A stretch of 64,000 nucleotides of DNA from Timema cristinae. Lineage: Eukaryota; Arthropoda; Insecta; Phasmatodea; Timematidae. This document shows, piece after piece, positions 1 through 11,189 of this stretch. The notes under the pieces were generated by a model. It was not told where the DNA came from. It searched no databases and saw only the letters and a program-made list of their open reading frames with translations. The translations under genes and the position numbers were made by a program. Each line of letters starts with the position of its first letter. The stretch's first letter is position 1. The DNA lies in NCBI GenBank assembly GCA_039000515.1, contig JBCFYV010002383.1, forward strand, positions 35,821-99,820. The letters are read 5' to 3'.

Positions 1-2540
1 TTATAGACCGATAGCCTTAACTAGTTGTGTATGCAAAATATTGGAAAAAATGATAAATAAACGATTAATATGGTATTTAGAATCCCGCAATCTACTATCA
101 AATATTCAATGTGGTTTTCGCCGCAACCGATCTACGGTGGATCATCTCGTCCGTCTCGAGACGGCAGTTCGTGACGCCTTTCTCCATAAACAGCATCTTT
201 TGGCAGTTTTCTTTGACTTGGAGAAAGCGTACGATACCACATGGCGGTACGGCATTTTAAAAACCCTTTTTAACTGGGGGTTCCGTGGGAACCTCCCTGT
301 TTTTATAGCTAATTTTATGTCAGATAGACACTTCCGGGTAAGGTTAAACAACACCTTATCCGATGATTTTATTCAAGAAAATGGGGTGCCCCAGGGCAGT
401 ATTTTAAGCTGTGCGTTGTTCGCCATTGCAATAAATGGCATTGTGGACAACGTACACCTTCCTGTCCGTTCATGCCTCTTTGTGGATGACTACGCAATTT
501 ATTGTAGTTCATCGAGTCTCCACAGGGCTGAACGGCAGATGCAACTCTCTGTCAACAATTTATGGTCGTGGGCATCGCGTAATGGCTTTCGCTTCTCTTC
601 AGCCAAGACGACGGTCGTCCACTTCCATAGATTACGTGGAATACAACAAGTCCCCAGTATTTTAATGAATCACGTTGTTTTACCTGTCTCTGAGACCGTA
701 AAGTTTCTGGGACTTTTATTTGATTTTAAATTAACCTGGATTCCCCACATCAAAGACCTGAAAGCGAGGTGCATAAAAGCACTCAACCTGCTTAAAGTGG
801 TTAGCGGTCGGTCCTGGGGGGCTGATAGGGAAACCTTGATGCGCCTGTATAGGGCCTTGGTAAGATCTAAACTAGATTACGGCAGTTTTGTGTATGCATC
901 AGCGAGACCTTCGGCGTTGAAGATGCTGGATAGTGTCCACCATGCTGGCATACGACTGGCTACTGGTGCATTTCGTACCAGTCCAGTCGTCAGCATCTGT
1001 GCCGACGCCGGTGAGCCCCCTCTCTCTTACCGGCGGTCCTATCTTCTGGCATCTTACGTTTCAAAACTTCACTGCATGCCGGAGCATGTTGCCTACCGAC
1101 CTGTGTTTCATCCCCTAACCGTGTCTTGTATGAAACCAAATGGCGTAGTACAAGGCCGGTTGGGATCAGGATGCTATCGGTATTCGACACGTGTGGGATA
1201 GTCCTGCCAAAGGCTATCCCCACATACCCAGGTCGAGTTTCTCCCTGGAAGATTCGCCTACCTCAATGCCATTATGATCTTGCCAAGTTCCCTAAAGCGA
1301 CCACCCGCCGATTATATATGAGAGGACATTTAATGAGCTCCTCTCCACTCGCTTTCAGGGCTTTGAGCGCATCTATACGGATGGCTCCAAGTGTGGGGCT
1401 TCCGTGGGATGCGCATTTGATGTGGAGGGAAACAATTTTAAATTTGGTTTACCTGGTGAATCCAGTGTTTTTATGGCTGAATTATACGCCATTTTTAAAT
1501 CTCTGTGTTTTGTGTATCGTAAGTGTCACCGTTCTGTTCTCATCTGCACGGATTCCATGAGTGCTATGTTGGCATTGTCCACTCTCTACTCGTGGAATCC
1601 TCTCGTGCAGATGATTCACGAACAAATTTTAAAAATTGATTCATTAAGCACCCGGCTCGCCTTTTGCTGGATTCCTGGTCACGCTGGTCTTCCAGGAAAT
1701 GAACTGGCGGACCAGGCGGCCAAGGAGGCAGCACGTATGCCTCCGGAGGCGAGTTTGGGTGTCATGTTTTTAGATCTAAAGGGTTATGTTCGGCGTGGAG
1801 TCTTACGCACCTGGCACGAGCAGTGGGTCTCGACCCCTGCTCAGAACAAGCTGCGGTCCATCAGGGACGGTGTGTCGCGATGGCCCTCTTCTATACGAAA
1901 GTCTAGAAGAGAGGAAGTCATCGTGACGAGACTCCGCGTCGGGCATACTGCATTGACCCATAGTTTTTTACTAAGAGGGGATCCACCTCCAGTGTGTGAG
2001 TTTTGTGATACTCCCTTAGTGTGCATCACATTTTGGTGGAGTGTCGCAAACTAGCCCCTATCCGTCTGGCTCTTGATTTTAAAGGTGACTTACGTTTTTT
2101 ATTACGCGATAGTGCGGATGGAGTTATTTGTTTACTCCGTTTTATACGCCAGGCGGATCTTTTTAATGCCATTTGAGTCACTTTTATAAAGTGGCTCTTT
2201 TGGATAATATCTCATATTGGGATCTTTTTAACAGTTTTATTACAATTTAACATGTTGTTTTGTCTTTTTAACGTATTATCATTTTAACATGTTTTGTCTT
2301 TTTAACGTGTTATATTTTAATATGTTTGTTTTGTCTTTTTATTGGAGTGATACACTTGTGGTTTTTTTTAGCAGGTGTATCACTTAATTTATACCAAGAA
2401 TCCATTTGAGCACTCCTATGGAGTGTCTCAGATGGTGAATGTTTTATCTCTTTCCCCTATGGGGATTTTATTATGGTTTTAATATATTTCAAGGCCCTAA
2501 TGACCTAGATGTGTCGATGGGCCTTTAAACCACAATAATA
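1..2540 (+). mobile_element. I/Jockey-type non-LTR retrotransposon, copy 1 (3' part, cut by window edge)
   Basis: The frame at 41-1201 is a LINE reverse transcriptase. It has the FFDLEKAYDTTW block (first catalytic Asp), the GVPQGSILS block and an intact FVDDYAIY catalytic box near 480-505. The RT frame then breaks: next to the copy at 14.4-20 kb, one base is missing near 1118-1125, and the protein continues in the frame starting at 1126. An RNase H domain follows at about 1370-1740, with YTDGS-like, TDS and WIPGHAGLPGNELAD signatures. The 3' UTR runs to a short (AAT)n tail near 2535. RT plus C-terminal RNase H without an LTR fits the I/R1/LOA/Jockey group. The element enters truncated at the window's left edge, so its true 5' end is unknown. 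It is inactive as read because of the frameshift. Confidence 0.9.
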
Positions 2541-2812
2541 ATTTAGCACTGTACCCTATTATCCGTTCCGGTTGTACGTGTATATGTAAGGTATGAGGAA
2601 AGTTGAATTTGGATAAAGTGTATCCGAATTTGCATGTAAGGAGCCTGGAAAATCATTTGGACAGGGGGGGGGGGGGAAGTAAACCTGACAAACCACCTTC
2701 AGTACACCAAATTTCCCCGTCATTAACAGTCTATAGCCTATTGCGATAGTGACGTCTGAGACCATCGGTCACCTAAGCGGGTATAACATTTTAAAGTCTT
2801 TACTACCCTGCA
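2541..2812. other. Unassigned flank between LINE copy 1 and first SINE
   Basis: No coding frame is supported. The stretch contains a run of more than ten G near 2666-2676 and ends in the 9-bp target duplication of the downstream SINE (2804-2812). Confidence 0.5.
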
Positions 2813-3073
2813 CCCGCCTCGGTGGCGTAGTTGGCTAACGCGCTAGTCCTGTTGAGCTCAACTGCTGAGGACGGGGAGATCGAGGTTCGAATCTCGGTTG
2901 GGTGAACTGAAGGTGGTTTTTCCTAAATTGTTTTCCACTCTCCCTCCACGCAAATGCAGGTTCACTTCCTCTAATTCAACCTTCCCAATTCCTAATCCAT
3001 TAGCGTAATTAGTACTTAAAGCGTATAACCCGAACGGGTAGTAAGTCGTGGTGCTAAATAATAATAATAATAA
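2813..3073 (+). mobile_element. tRNA-derived SINE, family A (copy A1, intact with TSD)
   Basis: The head is tRNA-like, with an A-box-like TGGCGTAGTTGGCTAACGC and a B box GGTTCGAATCTC about 60 nt later. The body is unrelated, followed by the 3' tail TATAACCCGAACGGGTAGTA and a (TAA)n run. The element is flanked by a perfect 9-bp target-site duplication, TACCCTGCA, at 2804-2812 and 3074-3082. This copy defines the family's ends. Confidence 0.93.
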
Positions 3074-3082
3074 TACCCTGCA

Positions 3083-3770
3083 TCATTTAAGGGCAGGATG
3101 AGCCAGTAGCTATGTATGCTTAAAAAAATACAACTGAAAGGTCATTGACATTTATTCTGTAATAACTCTTGCTTTTATACCTTAAGGCGATCAAGTAGGT
3201 AATGAAGGCGAAACCAATCAAAATGCCACTTATTACGCAGGGAAGATATAATTAGGTTCAAATTCATAATCCTCAGTTGATATTAAACTTTTTTCAATAA
3301 GTAAACTATTTTAGTTATTAGTTGACTTGAGATCAGCTTCTTTAATTGCATACTCTCAAGTCAGTAGCAAATAAAACCTTTACATTAGGCTCTTATTACA
3401 CAGGGAAACTTGTTGCATACGAGTAAGCCTGAAGAAAATATTGAGAAACATTAGTTTTAAAAGAACACGAGGAAACTGCAGTTTCATGGTCCGCATTTAG
3501 TTGTCGACAGTTCCCCAGATCGTGAAACTACACGGTCGACCTTTAGTTGCCTGAACTCGAGCTGGGACATTGTTTTAGATGTAATATATTACACTATGCA
3601 ACTAATTGCGCGCGCATTTGCAACTTCTGGTCGGATACTCCTCATTTGAGTGTCGAGTCTTCTGTTATATAGGTCAGAAATTCATCAAATGATGATTTAG
3701 ACACACGGAAGTAATTAAAAAAAAAGTGTTATCGTCCGCATACAGATGCTTAAATAACGTATATATTACT
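3083..3770. other. AT-rich non-coding stretch, nothing recognised
   Basis: No open frame with coding character, RNA gene or clear transposon end is seen. The segment near 3470-3560 has short inverted GTCGAC/AGTTGC-type words resembling those in the adjacent minisatellite, so it may be a diverged extension of it. Confidence 0.4.
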
Positions 3771-3773
3771 AGT

Positions 3774-3990
3774 TGCACGCAACAATTTGTGCAGCTGCAA
3801 GTGCCAGTCAACTGGCTGTCAACTAGTTGCATGTAACAATTTGTGCAGCTGCAAGTGCCAGTCAACTGGCTGTCATCTAGTTGCATGTAACAATTTGTGC
3901 AGCTGAAAGTGCCAGTCAACTGGCTGTCAACTAGTTGCATGTAACAAATTGTGAAGCTACATGTGCGAGTCAACTAGCTGTCAACTAACT
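3774..3990. repeat. 54-bp minisatellite, about four copies
   Basis: The unit carries AACAATTTGTGCAGCTG and GCCAGTCAACTGGCTGTC. It recurs at exactly 54-bp spacing (AACAATTTG at 3781, 3835 and 3889) with a more diverged fourth copy. The unit contains the palindrome CCAGTCAACTGG. A 99-residue minus-strand frame across it is an accident of a period divisible by three. Confidence 0.9.
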
Positions 3991-4082
3991 CTACGCAACA
4001 AGTTTCCCCATGTAATAAGGCCCTTACACATTGTATTGTGCATTGGAATACCTAAGTATCATTCCTTTATATTAAAAAAAAA

Positions 4083-4345
4083 CTCCTCTGTAGCGTAGTT
4101 GGCTAACGCGCTTGTCGTGTTGAGCCCGACTGCTGAGGACGGGGAGATCGAGGTTCGAATCTCGGTCGGGTGAACTGGGGGTGTTTTTTCCTAAATGGCT
4201 TTCCACTCTCCCTCCACGCAAATGCGGGTTCACTTCCTCTAATTCAACCTTCCCAATTCCTAATCCATTAGCGTAATTAGTACTTAGAGCGTATAACCCG
4301 AACGAGTAGTAAGACGCGGTGCTAATTATTATTATATTTATAAAA
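4083..4345 (+). mobile_element. SINE family A (copy A2)
   Basis: Same structure as the element at 2813-3073: GTAGCGTAGTTGGCTAACGC A box, GGTTCGAATCTC B box and the CCCGAACGAG version of the shared 3' hairpin. It ends in ATTATTATTAT. The first few bases of the head are altered next to an A9 run, so no clean target duplication was found. Confidence 0.9.
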
Positions 4346-4650
4346 AAGTTATTCACTCCTGAAATCTGCATTTTTTTTGGAATCTCAACATTTTACTTAA
4401 ATGTATGGAGGTATTGGTATTACCATACTAAAAAAAAAAAGTGTACAAATTTGTTGTCATAATCGTAAAGAAACTATCAGAAAACTTTTTTGACGAGCAA
4501 ATCTTTACTTGCTGGTTTTGGTGGTAATGGCAGGTCTTGTTGATATTTGTCAATGTATTGTGTTTGTGGCACTAAGATAAGATCGATTTGTTTGTGTAAA
4601 GGATTAAGTTTGTTCATGTTTTTTTTTTTTTTTTTTTTTTTGTGTTACAG

Positions 4651-4767
4651 TTAAACGGAGGCAAGACCATGCCTCGAAGGAACCGCTCTGCGCTCGAACT
4701 AGAAACCCTCAGACAACAACTACAAGACAGAGAGCAAGAGATTGCTCAACTCAGACAAGCCACAAAA
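4651..4767 (+). CDS. Host gene exon 1: start codon and first coiled-coil segment
   Basis: A long T run and TGTGTTACAG form a strong acceptor, so at least one 5' exon lies upstream. The likely start is ATG 4669-4671, giving MPRRNRSALELETLRQQLQD and then a Gln/Glu-rich heptad segment of 33 residues. It ends in phase 0 at AAAA|GTATGT. The frame is open back to the acceptor (LNGGKT before the Met), so coding could begin in an upstream exon. I prefer this Met because the upstream residues are not coiled-coil-like. The family is unrecognised. The charged heptad pattern continues directly in exon 2, which supports this being a true exon. Confidence 0.75.
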
Positions 4768-5463
4768 GTATGTGTATTCATTATTCGTAGTAATATCAAT
4801 CAGTATGCCCAAAGATCATCAAAACCCTAAATGGGTTTCCACTTAACCGTGAGTTGGGTAGGGACAAACAAAACAAAATATCCCAACTGGAATAAATTTA
4901 TTGAAAGCTACTTCTTAACATTTGAATGTTTATGTTAAAACACACTCCAGATATACATTTTAGGCAAAATTGTTGTAGCAATTTTCAAAAAATTCTAACT
5001 TTCAAAAACCACTCATCAGTAAACAAACAACCCTTTATTTGAATGCTTCCCGAAACCACCAAAAATTTGGGTACTTTTTAGAATATTTCAATTAAAAAAA
5101 AATCACTCATCAGTAAATTACCCTTAATTGAAGGGCTAGGGTAAAAAATATATAATTTTTTTAGATATAGCCCTTTAAAATATAAATATCAATTTTGAAC
5201 AAAATACATCAAACAGTTTTGGACCTGTGGAACAGATATGAGGACGGAGTGACAGACAGTCAGACAGACATGGGGACTGACAGAATTGTAAAATCCACTT
5301 TTTTTGGGTTCATATTTACATACAACGTGAAGATTTGTCATATTATTGAGATCAATTTTTTGGACGGTCACAATACTTTCTCTTGATATGATAAAAGTAA
5401 AAATACACATGCAATGAAAAGCCTTTACAATTAAAATTGTGCATTCTGCTAAATATAATATAC

Positions 5464-5494
<31 letters not shown>

Positions 5495-5634
5495 CATACA
5501 TACATACATACATACATACATACATACATACATACATACATACATACATAATACCTAATCACGCCGTTCTATTACAGGGTAGGCAAGAAACTGTGTATAT
5601 AGCTAGAAAATATATATAATTTTGATTTACAAAT
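4768..5634. other. Intron 1, proximal part
   Basis: AT-rich intron holding the TACA microsatellite and the left target duplication of the next SINE. Nothing else is recognised. Confidence 0.5.
5461..5549. repeat. (TACA)n microsatellite
   Basis: About 22 uninterrupted TACA units. Both strands are open in several frames (poly Met-Tyr-Val-Cys and Thr-Tyr-Ile-His), which is a property of the repeat and not coding evidence. Confidence 0.98.
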
Positions 5635-5888
5635 ATCCGCCTCGGTGGCATAGTTAGCTAACGTACTAGTTTCGTGTTGAGCCAGACTGCCGAGGATGGG
5701 GAGATCAAGGTGCAACTCTTGGTCGGGTGAACTGGGGCAGTTTTTTCCCTAAATGGTTTTCCACTCTCCCTCCATGCAAATGTGGGTTCACTTCCTCTAA
5801 ATTCAACCTTCCCAACTACTAACCCATTAGCGTAATTAGTGCTTAAGCATATAACCTGAACGGGTTGTAAGACACGGTGCTAAATAAA
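5635..5888 (+). mobile_element. SINE family A (copy A3, with TSD)
   Basis: Family A head (GGTGGCATAGTTAGCTAACG) and 3' tail ending GACACGGTGCTAAATAAA. An 11-bp target duplication, GATTTACAAAT, flanks it at 5624-5634 and 5889-5899. The B box has decayed (GGTGCAACTCTTGG). Confidence 0.92.
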
Positions 5889-5899
5889 GATTTACAAAT

Positions 5900-6540
5900 C
5901 TACTTCAAAAGTAATAGCTACTCCATTCAAACGCAACCTTTTCCAGCCTAGTGTCAGTGTTTAACCAGGAATGTGTATTTTACAACCAGACAAGCAAAAA
6001 AGATACAAAATTCATTCGCTACAGTATCTCCTCATTCCGACAACTGTGTCTTGAAAAAATGTATGTATTTATAAAATATTGATAGAATTTATATTTAAAA
6101 ATAGAGGTACTTTTTCAACTTGAGTGCCTGAAAATGACTAAAAAATGATGCAACCAATAAAATATGTCATAAAATTTTGAAATGACCTATAAAATTTACG
6201 TTTCTACAAACAGCAGTTTATGAACAGAGTTTATGTACTAATGAGCATTTAATGTGATAAACCCAAAAAATTATGTTTCATCAAAATTTGTGCCCTGGTC
6301 ATAAGTGCAGTGGCATTGTCCTACTTATCATATTCTACGAGATTCTTTGACAAATATTTCAGAATTGTTTGAATTATTTTGTGTAGCAAATTAAACTAAA
6401 CAGACTTACTGGATCAATATGTCATTTAATTTAGCCAAAATTGTTATAAAAACTACTAAAATACCGTCCTTGACAATCAATGCCTTACATCCCACCTTGA
6501 GAGCTAATATGAATGAAGAATGACGCTGGGCAGGGGACGA
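5900..6540. other. Intron 1 distal part, nothing recognised
   Basis: AT-rich, no supported frame or repeat. Confidence 0.4.
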
Positions 6541-6625
6541 CTCCTGGATAGCTCAGTGGTAAGAGCATTGGCGTATTAGTCAAAGATCTCGAGTTCGATT
6601 CTCATGTCCAGCTGTCATTTTCCAA
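6541..6625 (+). mobile_element. tRNA-like sequence, probably a short SINE or tRNA pseudogene
   Basis: GGATAGCTCAGTGGTAAGAGCATT is a canonical D-arm/A box and GAGTTCGATTCTC a canonical B box 45 nt later. Acceptor-stem pairing is poor, and an expected CCA-side partner is not evident. A decayed tRNA copy or SINE head is likelier than a functional tRNA gene. Confidence 0.55.
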
Positions 6626-6669
6626 TTTATTAAATAGAAATTCAACTAGCCATACTTTTATGATTCTAG

Positions 6670-6738
6670 GACAAAGATCACAAATTGGAACAACTGACAA
6701 GTCGCTACAGACGGGAACAGATGCGCCACTACTACAGG
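6670..6738 (+). CDS. Host gene exon 2: basic coiled-coil segment
   Basis: The acceptor is ATTCTAG and the donor AGG|GTAACT, giving 69 nt in phase 0-0. The product is 23 residues: DKDHKLEQLTSRYRREQMRH then YYR. It continues the heptads of exon 1 and becomes strongly basic and aromatic at its end. The donor is only 28 bp from the TA insertion site of the 2-kb TIR element that follows. Confidence 0.72.
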
Positions 6739-6768
6739 GTAACTTTTATATTATTTACTTACTACATA

Positions 6769-8823
6769 CAGTCAACTCTCGATTCTACGACCCCAGGAAT
6801 AGCGTCCCTCTCGAAGTAACGACCCTTTTTTGGGGAACCGTGAAAAATGTGGGAAAAAAGTCAACCATGCTTAAATGGTTTAGGCATTTATTTAGTTAAA
6901 TCACAGGGATCCTTATTGACCACCACTCAAGTTAAGTAAATATTCCCTATTTGATTATTTAAACAACTTGTATATAAGGCAGGGACCTCGCAAAAACAAA
7001 ACAGGAGATAACAAGATACTAAGCCTTGGCCAGTTTATTTAACAATATAACAAGATGTAAAATATAAAAAAAAATATATATATATATATATGACATAATA
7101 TTTAGAATTTAAGCTTGGCGCATTCTTACTCGCTCTGGTCATCAAAACATAGATACTCCTGATTAACTAGTCAAAACAATATATCATGACAACTACTTAA
7201 AGTACTATACTTAGTTCTCCTAAACTAGCATACCCTACGTTTGTTAACCCACAGAATTCAATATATAAACATATTGAAAGTTACTTGAAATAAATTTCTA
7301 ATCAAAACAATGTAGCATAACAAATATTTAAATTACTAAACTTAGTTTCCCAAAACCTACTTTGTTTAACCTGCGGAATTAGATATATAAACATATTGAA
7401 AGTAAATTGTCCTAAATTTCTAATCATAACATTATAACATGACAAATATCTAAGCATCTAACTTTAGTTCTCCAAAACCTATTTTGGTTAACCTGCGAAA
7501 TTAGATATATAAACATATTGAAAGTAAATTGTCCTAAATTTCTAATCATAACATTATAACATGACAAATATCTAAGCAACTAACTTTAGTTCTCCAAAAC
7601 CTATTTTGGTTAACCTGCGAAATTAGATATATAAACATATTGAAAGTAAATTGTCCTAAATTTCTAATCATAACATTATAACATGGCAAATATCTAAGCA
7701 ACTAACTTTAGTTCTCCAAAGGCTATTTTGGTAAACCTGCGAAATTAGATATATAAACATATTGAAAGTAAATTGTCCTAAATTTCTAATCAAAACATTA
7801 TAACATAACAAGTATCTAATGTGCTAAATTTAGTCCTGCTAAACTGTTCACATACTGGAGAATCAATTTATAACCTACAGTCTACCATTTAACGATGCAA
7901 TACCTCTAACTAGCTCGTCATCATTATGTCAACTTACATTGTTGGGAGTATTAGTTCCTCTAACGGCTAGTGGCATCAAAGAATGATTTTTCCCATGTCA
8001 AACACTCGCCTTTATTCATTTGAATTCAGAGGGGAAAAAAGGGGGTTGGAATGAATAGCCATAATTCGATATCATATTGTCCAATCGGCGACTAGAAGAC
8101 CTCATCGGCGCCTGCGCAGAACGCCATGAAGTCTTGGTCTTGGATCACGGGGGGGGGGAGGTGGCGAGTACACGACGATTGAGAGCTAGCCAAGTTTATC
8201 AGATCGCGCACGCGCTTTATTCACTGCCATCGATATTGATGATGAAACAACAGGTTGTTCTTCCAGGATGTTAGATAGAGTTTGTTTTGTTGTGTGAGTG
8301 GATCGTACTGGTCGAAAAAGCTCGCCTTCGGCCTCGAATGTGTTCTCCGACAGGGCAGTAAAACAGGGTGAGTAGCCAGGCGAACTAAGTGGTGGCGGTG
8401 TAGTATGCGACCACGGTACAAAAGGTTGAAAAGTTTAAGGAAATCGGCTGTAAAATGTGTGTTGCATTTATTTAGGTCGCTGCGTTGCAATTATCTTTGT
8501 GAGCGCTGTATTACTAGTAATTGGGGTGGGTCAGGTATAAAAATAGACACCACCTCATCAATGCCAGCCAATAGCACTTGACTCTGTCCACCCCCTCCCA
8601 CAAGCAAGACAATGTTTCCCCGCGCGCGACTGCCGCTACATCACGCGCCAGGCTTGCTTTTGCCATTGTTATTTCGATTCTCGATTTGGTTACTATTTTG
8701 GCTTGATTTTGTGAACAAAGTCAGGGGTGGAACAAAATCTGTTAAAATTCTAATAACGAGCCCTTCGAAATAACGACCCTTTTTCAGGGAACCGTGAAAG
8801 GTCGTAGAATCGAGAGTTGACTG
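6769..8823. mobile_element. Non-autonomous TIR DNA transposon (pogo/Tigger-like), 2.05 kb
   Basis: The left end CAGTCAACTCTCGATTCTAC... and the right end (its exact reverse complement over about 24 bp, finishing GAGAGTTGACTG at 8823) are flanked by TA on both sides (6767-6768 and 8824-8825). Inside the ends, a block carrying AACGACCCTTTTT and GGGAACCGTGAAA occurs in direct orientation near each terminus. There is no transposase. The interior is AT-rich tandem repeat plus a GC-richer segment (8080-8650). CAGT-starting TIRs and a TA target fit the Tc1/mariner-pogo superfamily. Confidence 0.88.
7267..7870. repeat. 122-bp tandem repeat inside the TIR element, five units
   Basis: AAACATATTGAAAG recurs at 7267, 7389, 7511, 7633 and 7755, an exact 122-bp period. 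Copies 2-5 are nearly identical and the first and last are more diverged. This satellite-like array makes up about a third of the transposon. Confidence 0.93.
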
Positions 8824-8825
8824 TA

Positions 8826-9671
8826 TTTCAGTATCAGAGTGTTCCTGTTATGGCTAAAATAGATAAATACTTCCCTTATTTGTCGGGTATTTCATACGGG
8901 TGGAAATAAGAGGCACATGTTTTACTCTAAACTGTAGTAGGTATATACCACACTTTGGTAAGTAATAACTCTTAAAGTTGTCATAATTATTGAGTTTTTT
9001 TTTTTACCAAAATACTATTTGTACTAGGACTAATAATGAAAAGCCACTTTCATGGGAATGATCATTGAGTTGTTGTCAGGATTGTCACACGTTTGGAAAA
9101 CTGGTAAAAACGGGAAGACATAGAGAATTTTTTGGGTTAAAAAAAACGAGGAAAACAAATGAAATTTTGCAAAATCTAGCAAAATAATGGAATCTTTGTT
9201 AATTTAGGACATTTAACTGAGAGATTAAAATAATAGGTCTGGATGGATGAAAAAGTGAACTGAAGAATTGACCACGTTAATTCAAATATGTATTATAATT
9301 TACCCCTTAAACAAGAGTCATGAAGTGACTGATCTATATCCCTATCAAACTTAAATCATCCTGTTTTAAACATAAGCTACATCATTTTATTCTAGTCACT
9401 TTGATGAAAAATGAAATTTTATTGCTTTTTTTTTAATCAATCTAAACTGCCTGGAAAAATGGGAATTCCTTCAGGGAAGCCTGGAAAACACAGGGAGTTT
9501 GATAGTAATAAAATAGCTTTGCAACCCTGGCTATGCTTCAAGCTTTGAGAGATTTGCTCATCAAGACTAATGTCTCATATTGATATTATACCCGGTTTGT
9601 TAAACAAATTAATATAATTTGAAATTTATGTAAATTAAATAAAGAAATCATTACTTCAGTTGTTAAAAGAT
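8826..9671. other. Intron 2 stretch, nothing firmly recognised
   Basis: AT-rich with poly-T and poly-A runs. The segment 9065-9530 contains repeated CTGGAAAA/GGGAA words (TTTGGAAAACTGG, GCCTGGAAAA, GCCTGGAAAACACAGGG), suggesting a decayed dispersed repeat, but no ends could be defined. Confidence 0.35.
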
Positions 9672-9900
9672 CTGATACCTTAGCTCAGTTGGTAGCTTGT
9701 CTGCCTACTGAGCAAAGGGTCCCAGGTTTGATGGGCGAAAAATCTACCATTGGCGGAATGTTGGTTTACACTCTCACAGTGATGACTGGACCTACTTTAT
9801 TGGCATTGTCCAATAACACTAATGTAAAAAAACATGACTATTGGGTGTGTTATATATCATTTAAATGTCAAGCACCTCCTCCAGCTCTCATCACTGATTA
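9672..9900 (+). mobile_element. Putative SINE, family D (copy D1)
   Basis: The head is tRNA-like: TACCTTAGCTCAGTTGGTAGC (A box), then CCCAGGTTTGATGGG in B-box position. A related copy lies at 29765-30050, sharing ACCTTAGCTCA, a GAAAAAT block, ATTGGYGRAATGTKGGTT and an AGTGATRA block. The 3' end is uncertain. Confidence 0.6.
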
Positions 9901-10167
9901 TAGAATGCCTGTTACTGAAAATGTCAAGAAAAAAGTGTTCTCTTTAGCTTGGACCCCATTGGGGCTGAGAATATACTCTTCACATCATGGTAAATCAGTC
10001 AGGGCAGAGGGATTTATATTTCACCACTAAGTACACTAGAGTCGCGAGTATCCAACCTAAAATGTCGGAGTTCTAGGCCTAATAACGGAAAAGCTAGATA
10101 ATACAGTATCCAAGTGTGAATAATTTTCAGTACATATTTGTCTCGTGTAGTTACGTCTCGCGCACAC

Positions 10168-10775
10168 TTCCCTTGACAAAGCTTCCGTTTCCTGCCAAAT
10201 CAAAACAGTACTGCTATCTACACCTCCCTTGACACAGCTTCTGTTTCCAGCCAAATCAAAACAATACTGCTATCTACACCTCCATTGACACAGCTTCTGT
10301 TTCCAGCCAAATCAAAACAGGCTGCTATCTACACCTACCTTGACACAGCTTCTGTTTCCAGCCAAATTAAAACGGTGCTGCTATCTACACCTCCCTTGAC
10401 ACAGCTTCTGTTTCCAGCCAAATCAAAACAGTGCTGCTATCTACACCTCCCTTGACACAGCTTCTGTTTCCAGCCAAATTAAAACAGTGCTGCTATCTAC
10501 ACCTCCCTTGACACAGCTTCTGTTTCCAGCCAAATTAAAACAGTGTTGCTATCTACACCTCCCTTGACACAGCTTCTGTTTCCAGCCAAATCAAAACAGT
10601 GCTGCTATCTACACCTCCCTTGACACAGCTTCTGTTTCCAGCCAAATTAAAACAGTGCTGCTATCTACACCTCCCTTGACACAGCTTCTGTTTCCAGCCA
10701 AATTAAAACAGTGTTGCTATCTACACCTCCCTTGACACAGCTTCTGTTTCCAGCCAAATTAAAACAGTGCTGCTA
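10168..10775. repeat. 56-bp minisatellite, about 11 copies
   Basis: Units carry CCTCCCTTGACACAGCTTC and TTTCCAGCCAAAT followed by AAAACAGTGCTGCTATCTAC. Successive unit starts are 56 bp apart (10223, 10279, ... 10390, 10446). Copies are nearly identical, differing mainly at AAATC/AAATT, so the array was homogenised recently. It lies in intron 2. Confidence 0.95.
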
Positions 10776-11072
10776 ACCACACTGACCAAGAGTATGTGAT
10801 TGCAATAGTACTGTATTATATGCCAATCGAATGCATAGCAGTTATGCTTTGGTGTCTCCAATGTAACAGTTGTTTGGCATTTGTGATACATTTTCTTATT
10901 AATTACTAGTGGATATGTAGCGGTTTGTATATTTTAAAACTCACTTGCTTACACCGAGAAACAGGCTGGATAGTCGTGACTCTAGTCTACAACCAAAGAT
11001 GATATAATAACTGTTTGTTATCAAAACGAAGAAAGTAAAATTGATAAATGAAATATTTGTTGGAATCTACAG

Positions 11073-11189
11073 CAGCAGTTTATGGAGCTGGAGCCAGTAC
11101 TAGAAGAAGACAGCGAGGCCGAGGAAGGATCTCCAGACTCCTCCCCTTCTAATTCCCCCTCTCCAGGACTCAGAAACATGTGGAACAAG
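11073..11189 (+). CDS. Host gene exon 3: acidic and Ser/Pro-rich linker
   Basis: The acceptor is TCTACAG and the donor AACAAG|GTAAAA, giving 117 nt in phase 0-0. The product is 39 residues: QQFMELEPVLEEDSEAEEGS, then a run of Asp/Ser/Pro (PDSSPSNSPSPG) and LRNMWNK. This hydrophilic stretch separates the first coiled coil from the next. Ser-Pro dipeptides could be proline-directed phosphosites (inference). CAGCAG at the acceptor allows a one-codon NAGNAG shift. Confidence 0.75.

Noticed and set aside
2820..2905. Functional tRNA gene suggested by good A and B boxes
   Set aside because: The same sequence recurs many times with a conserved non-tRNA body, tail and target duplications. It is a SINE head, and acceptor-stem pairing is absent.
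3674..3973. 99-residue Cys/Thr-rich minus-strand frame
   Set aside because: Created by the 54-bp minisatellite, whose period is a multiple of three. No other coding evidence.
5189..5619. Met-Tyr-Val-Cys and Thr-Tyr-Ile-His repeat proteins
   Set aside because: Pure translation of the (TACA)n microsatellite.
6541..6625. Functional tRNA gene
   Set aside because: Boxes are good but the cloverleaf stems, especially the acceptor stem, do not close well by eye. Kept only as a tRNA-like sequence.
8077..8490. Small frames in the GC-rich part of the TIR element
   Set aside because: No similarity to any transposase seen; they overlap on opposite strands. Treated as non-coding filler of a non-autonomous element.
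9689..10030. 113-codon frame after the tRNA-like head
   Set aside because: Starts inside a putative SINE, has no splice-site support and no family resemblance.
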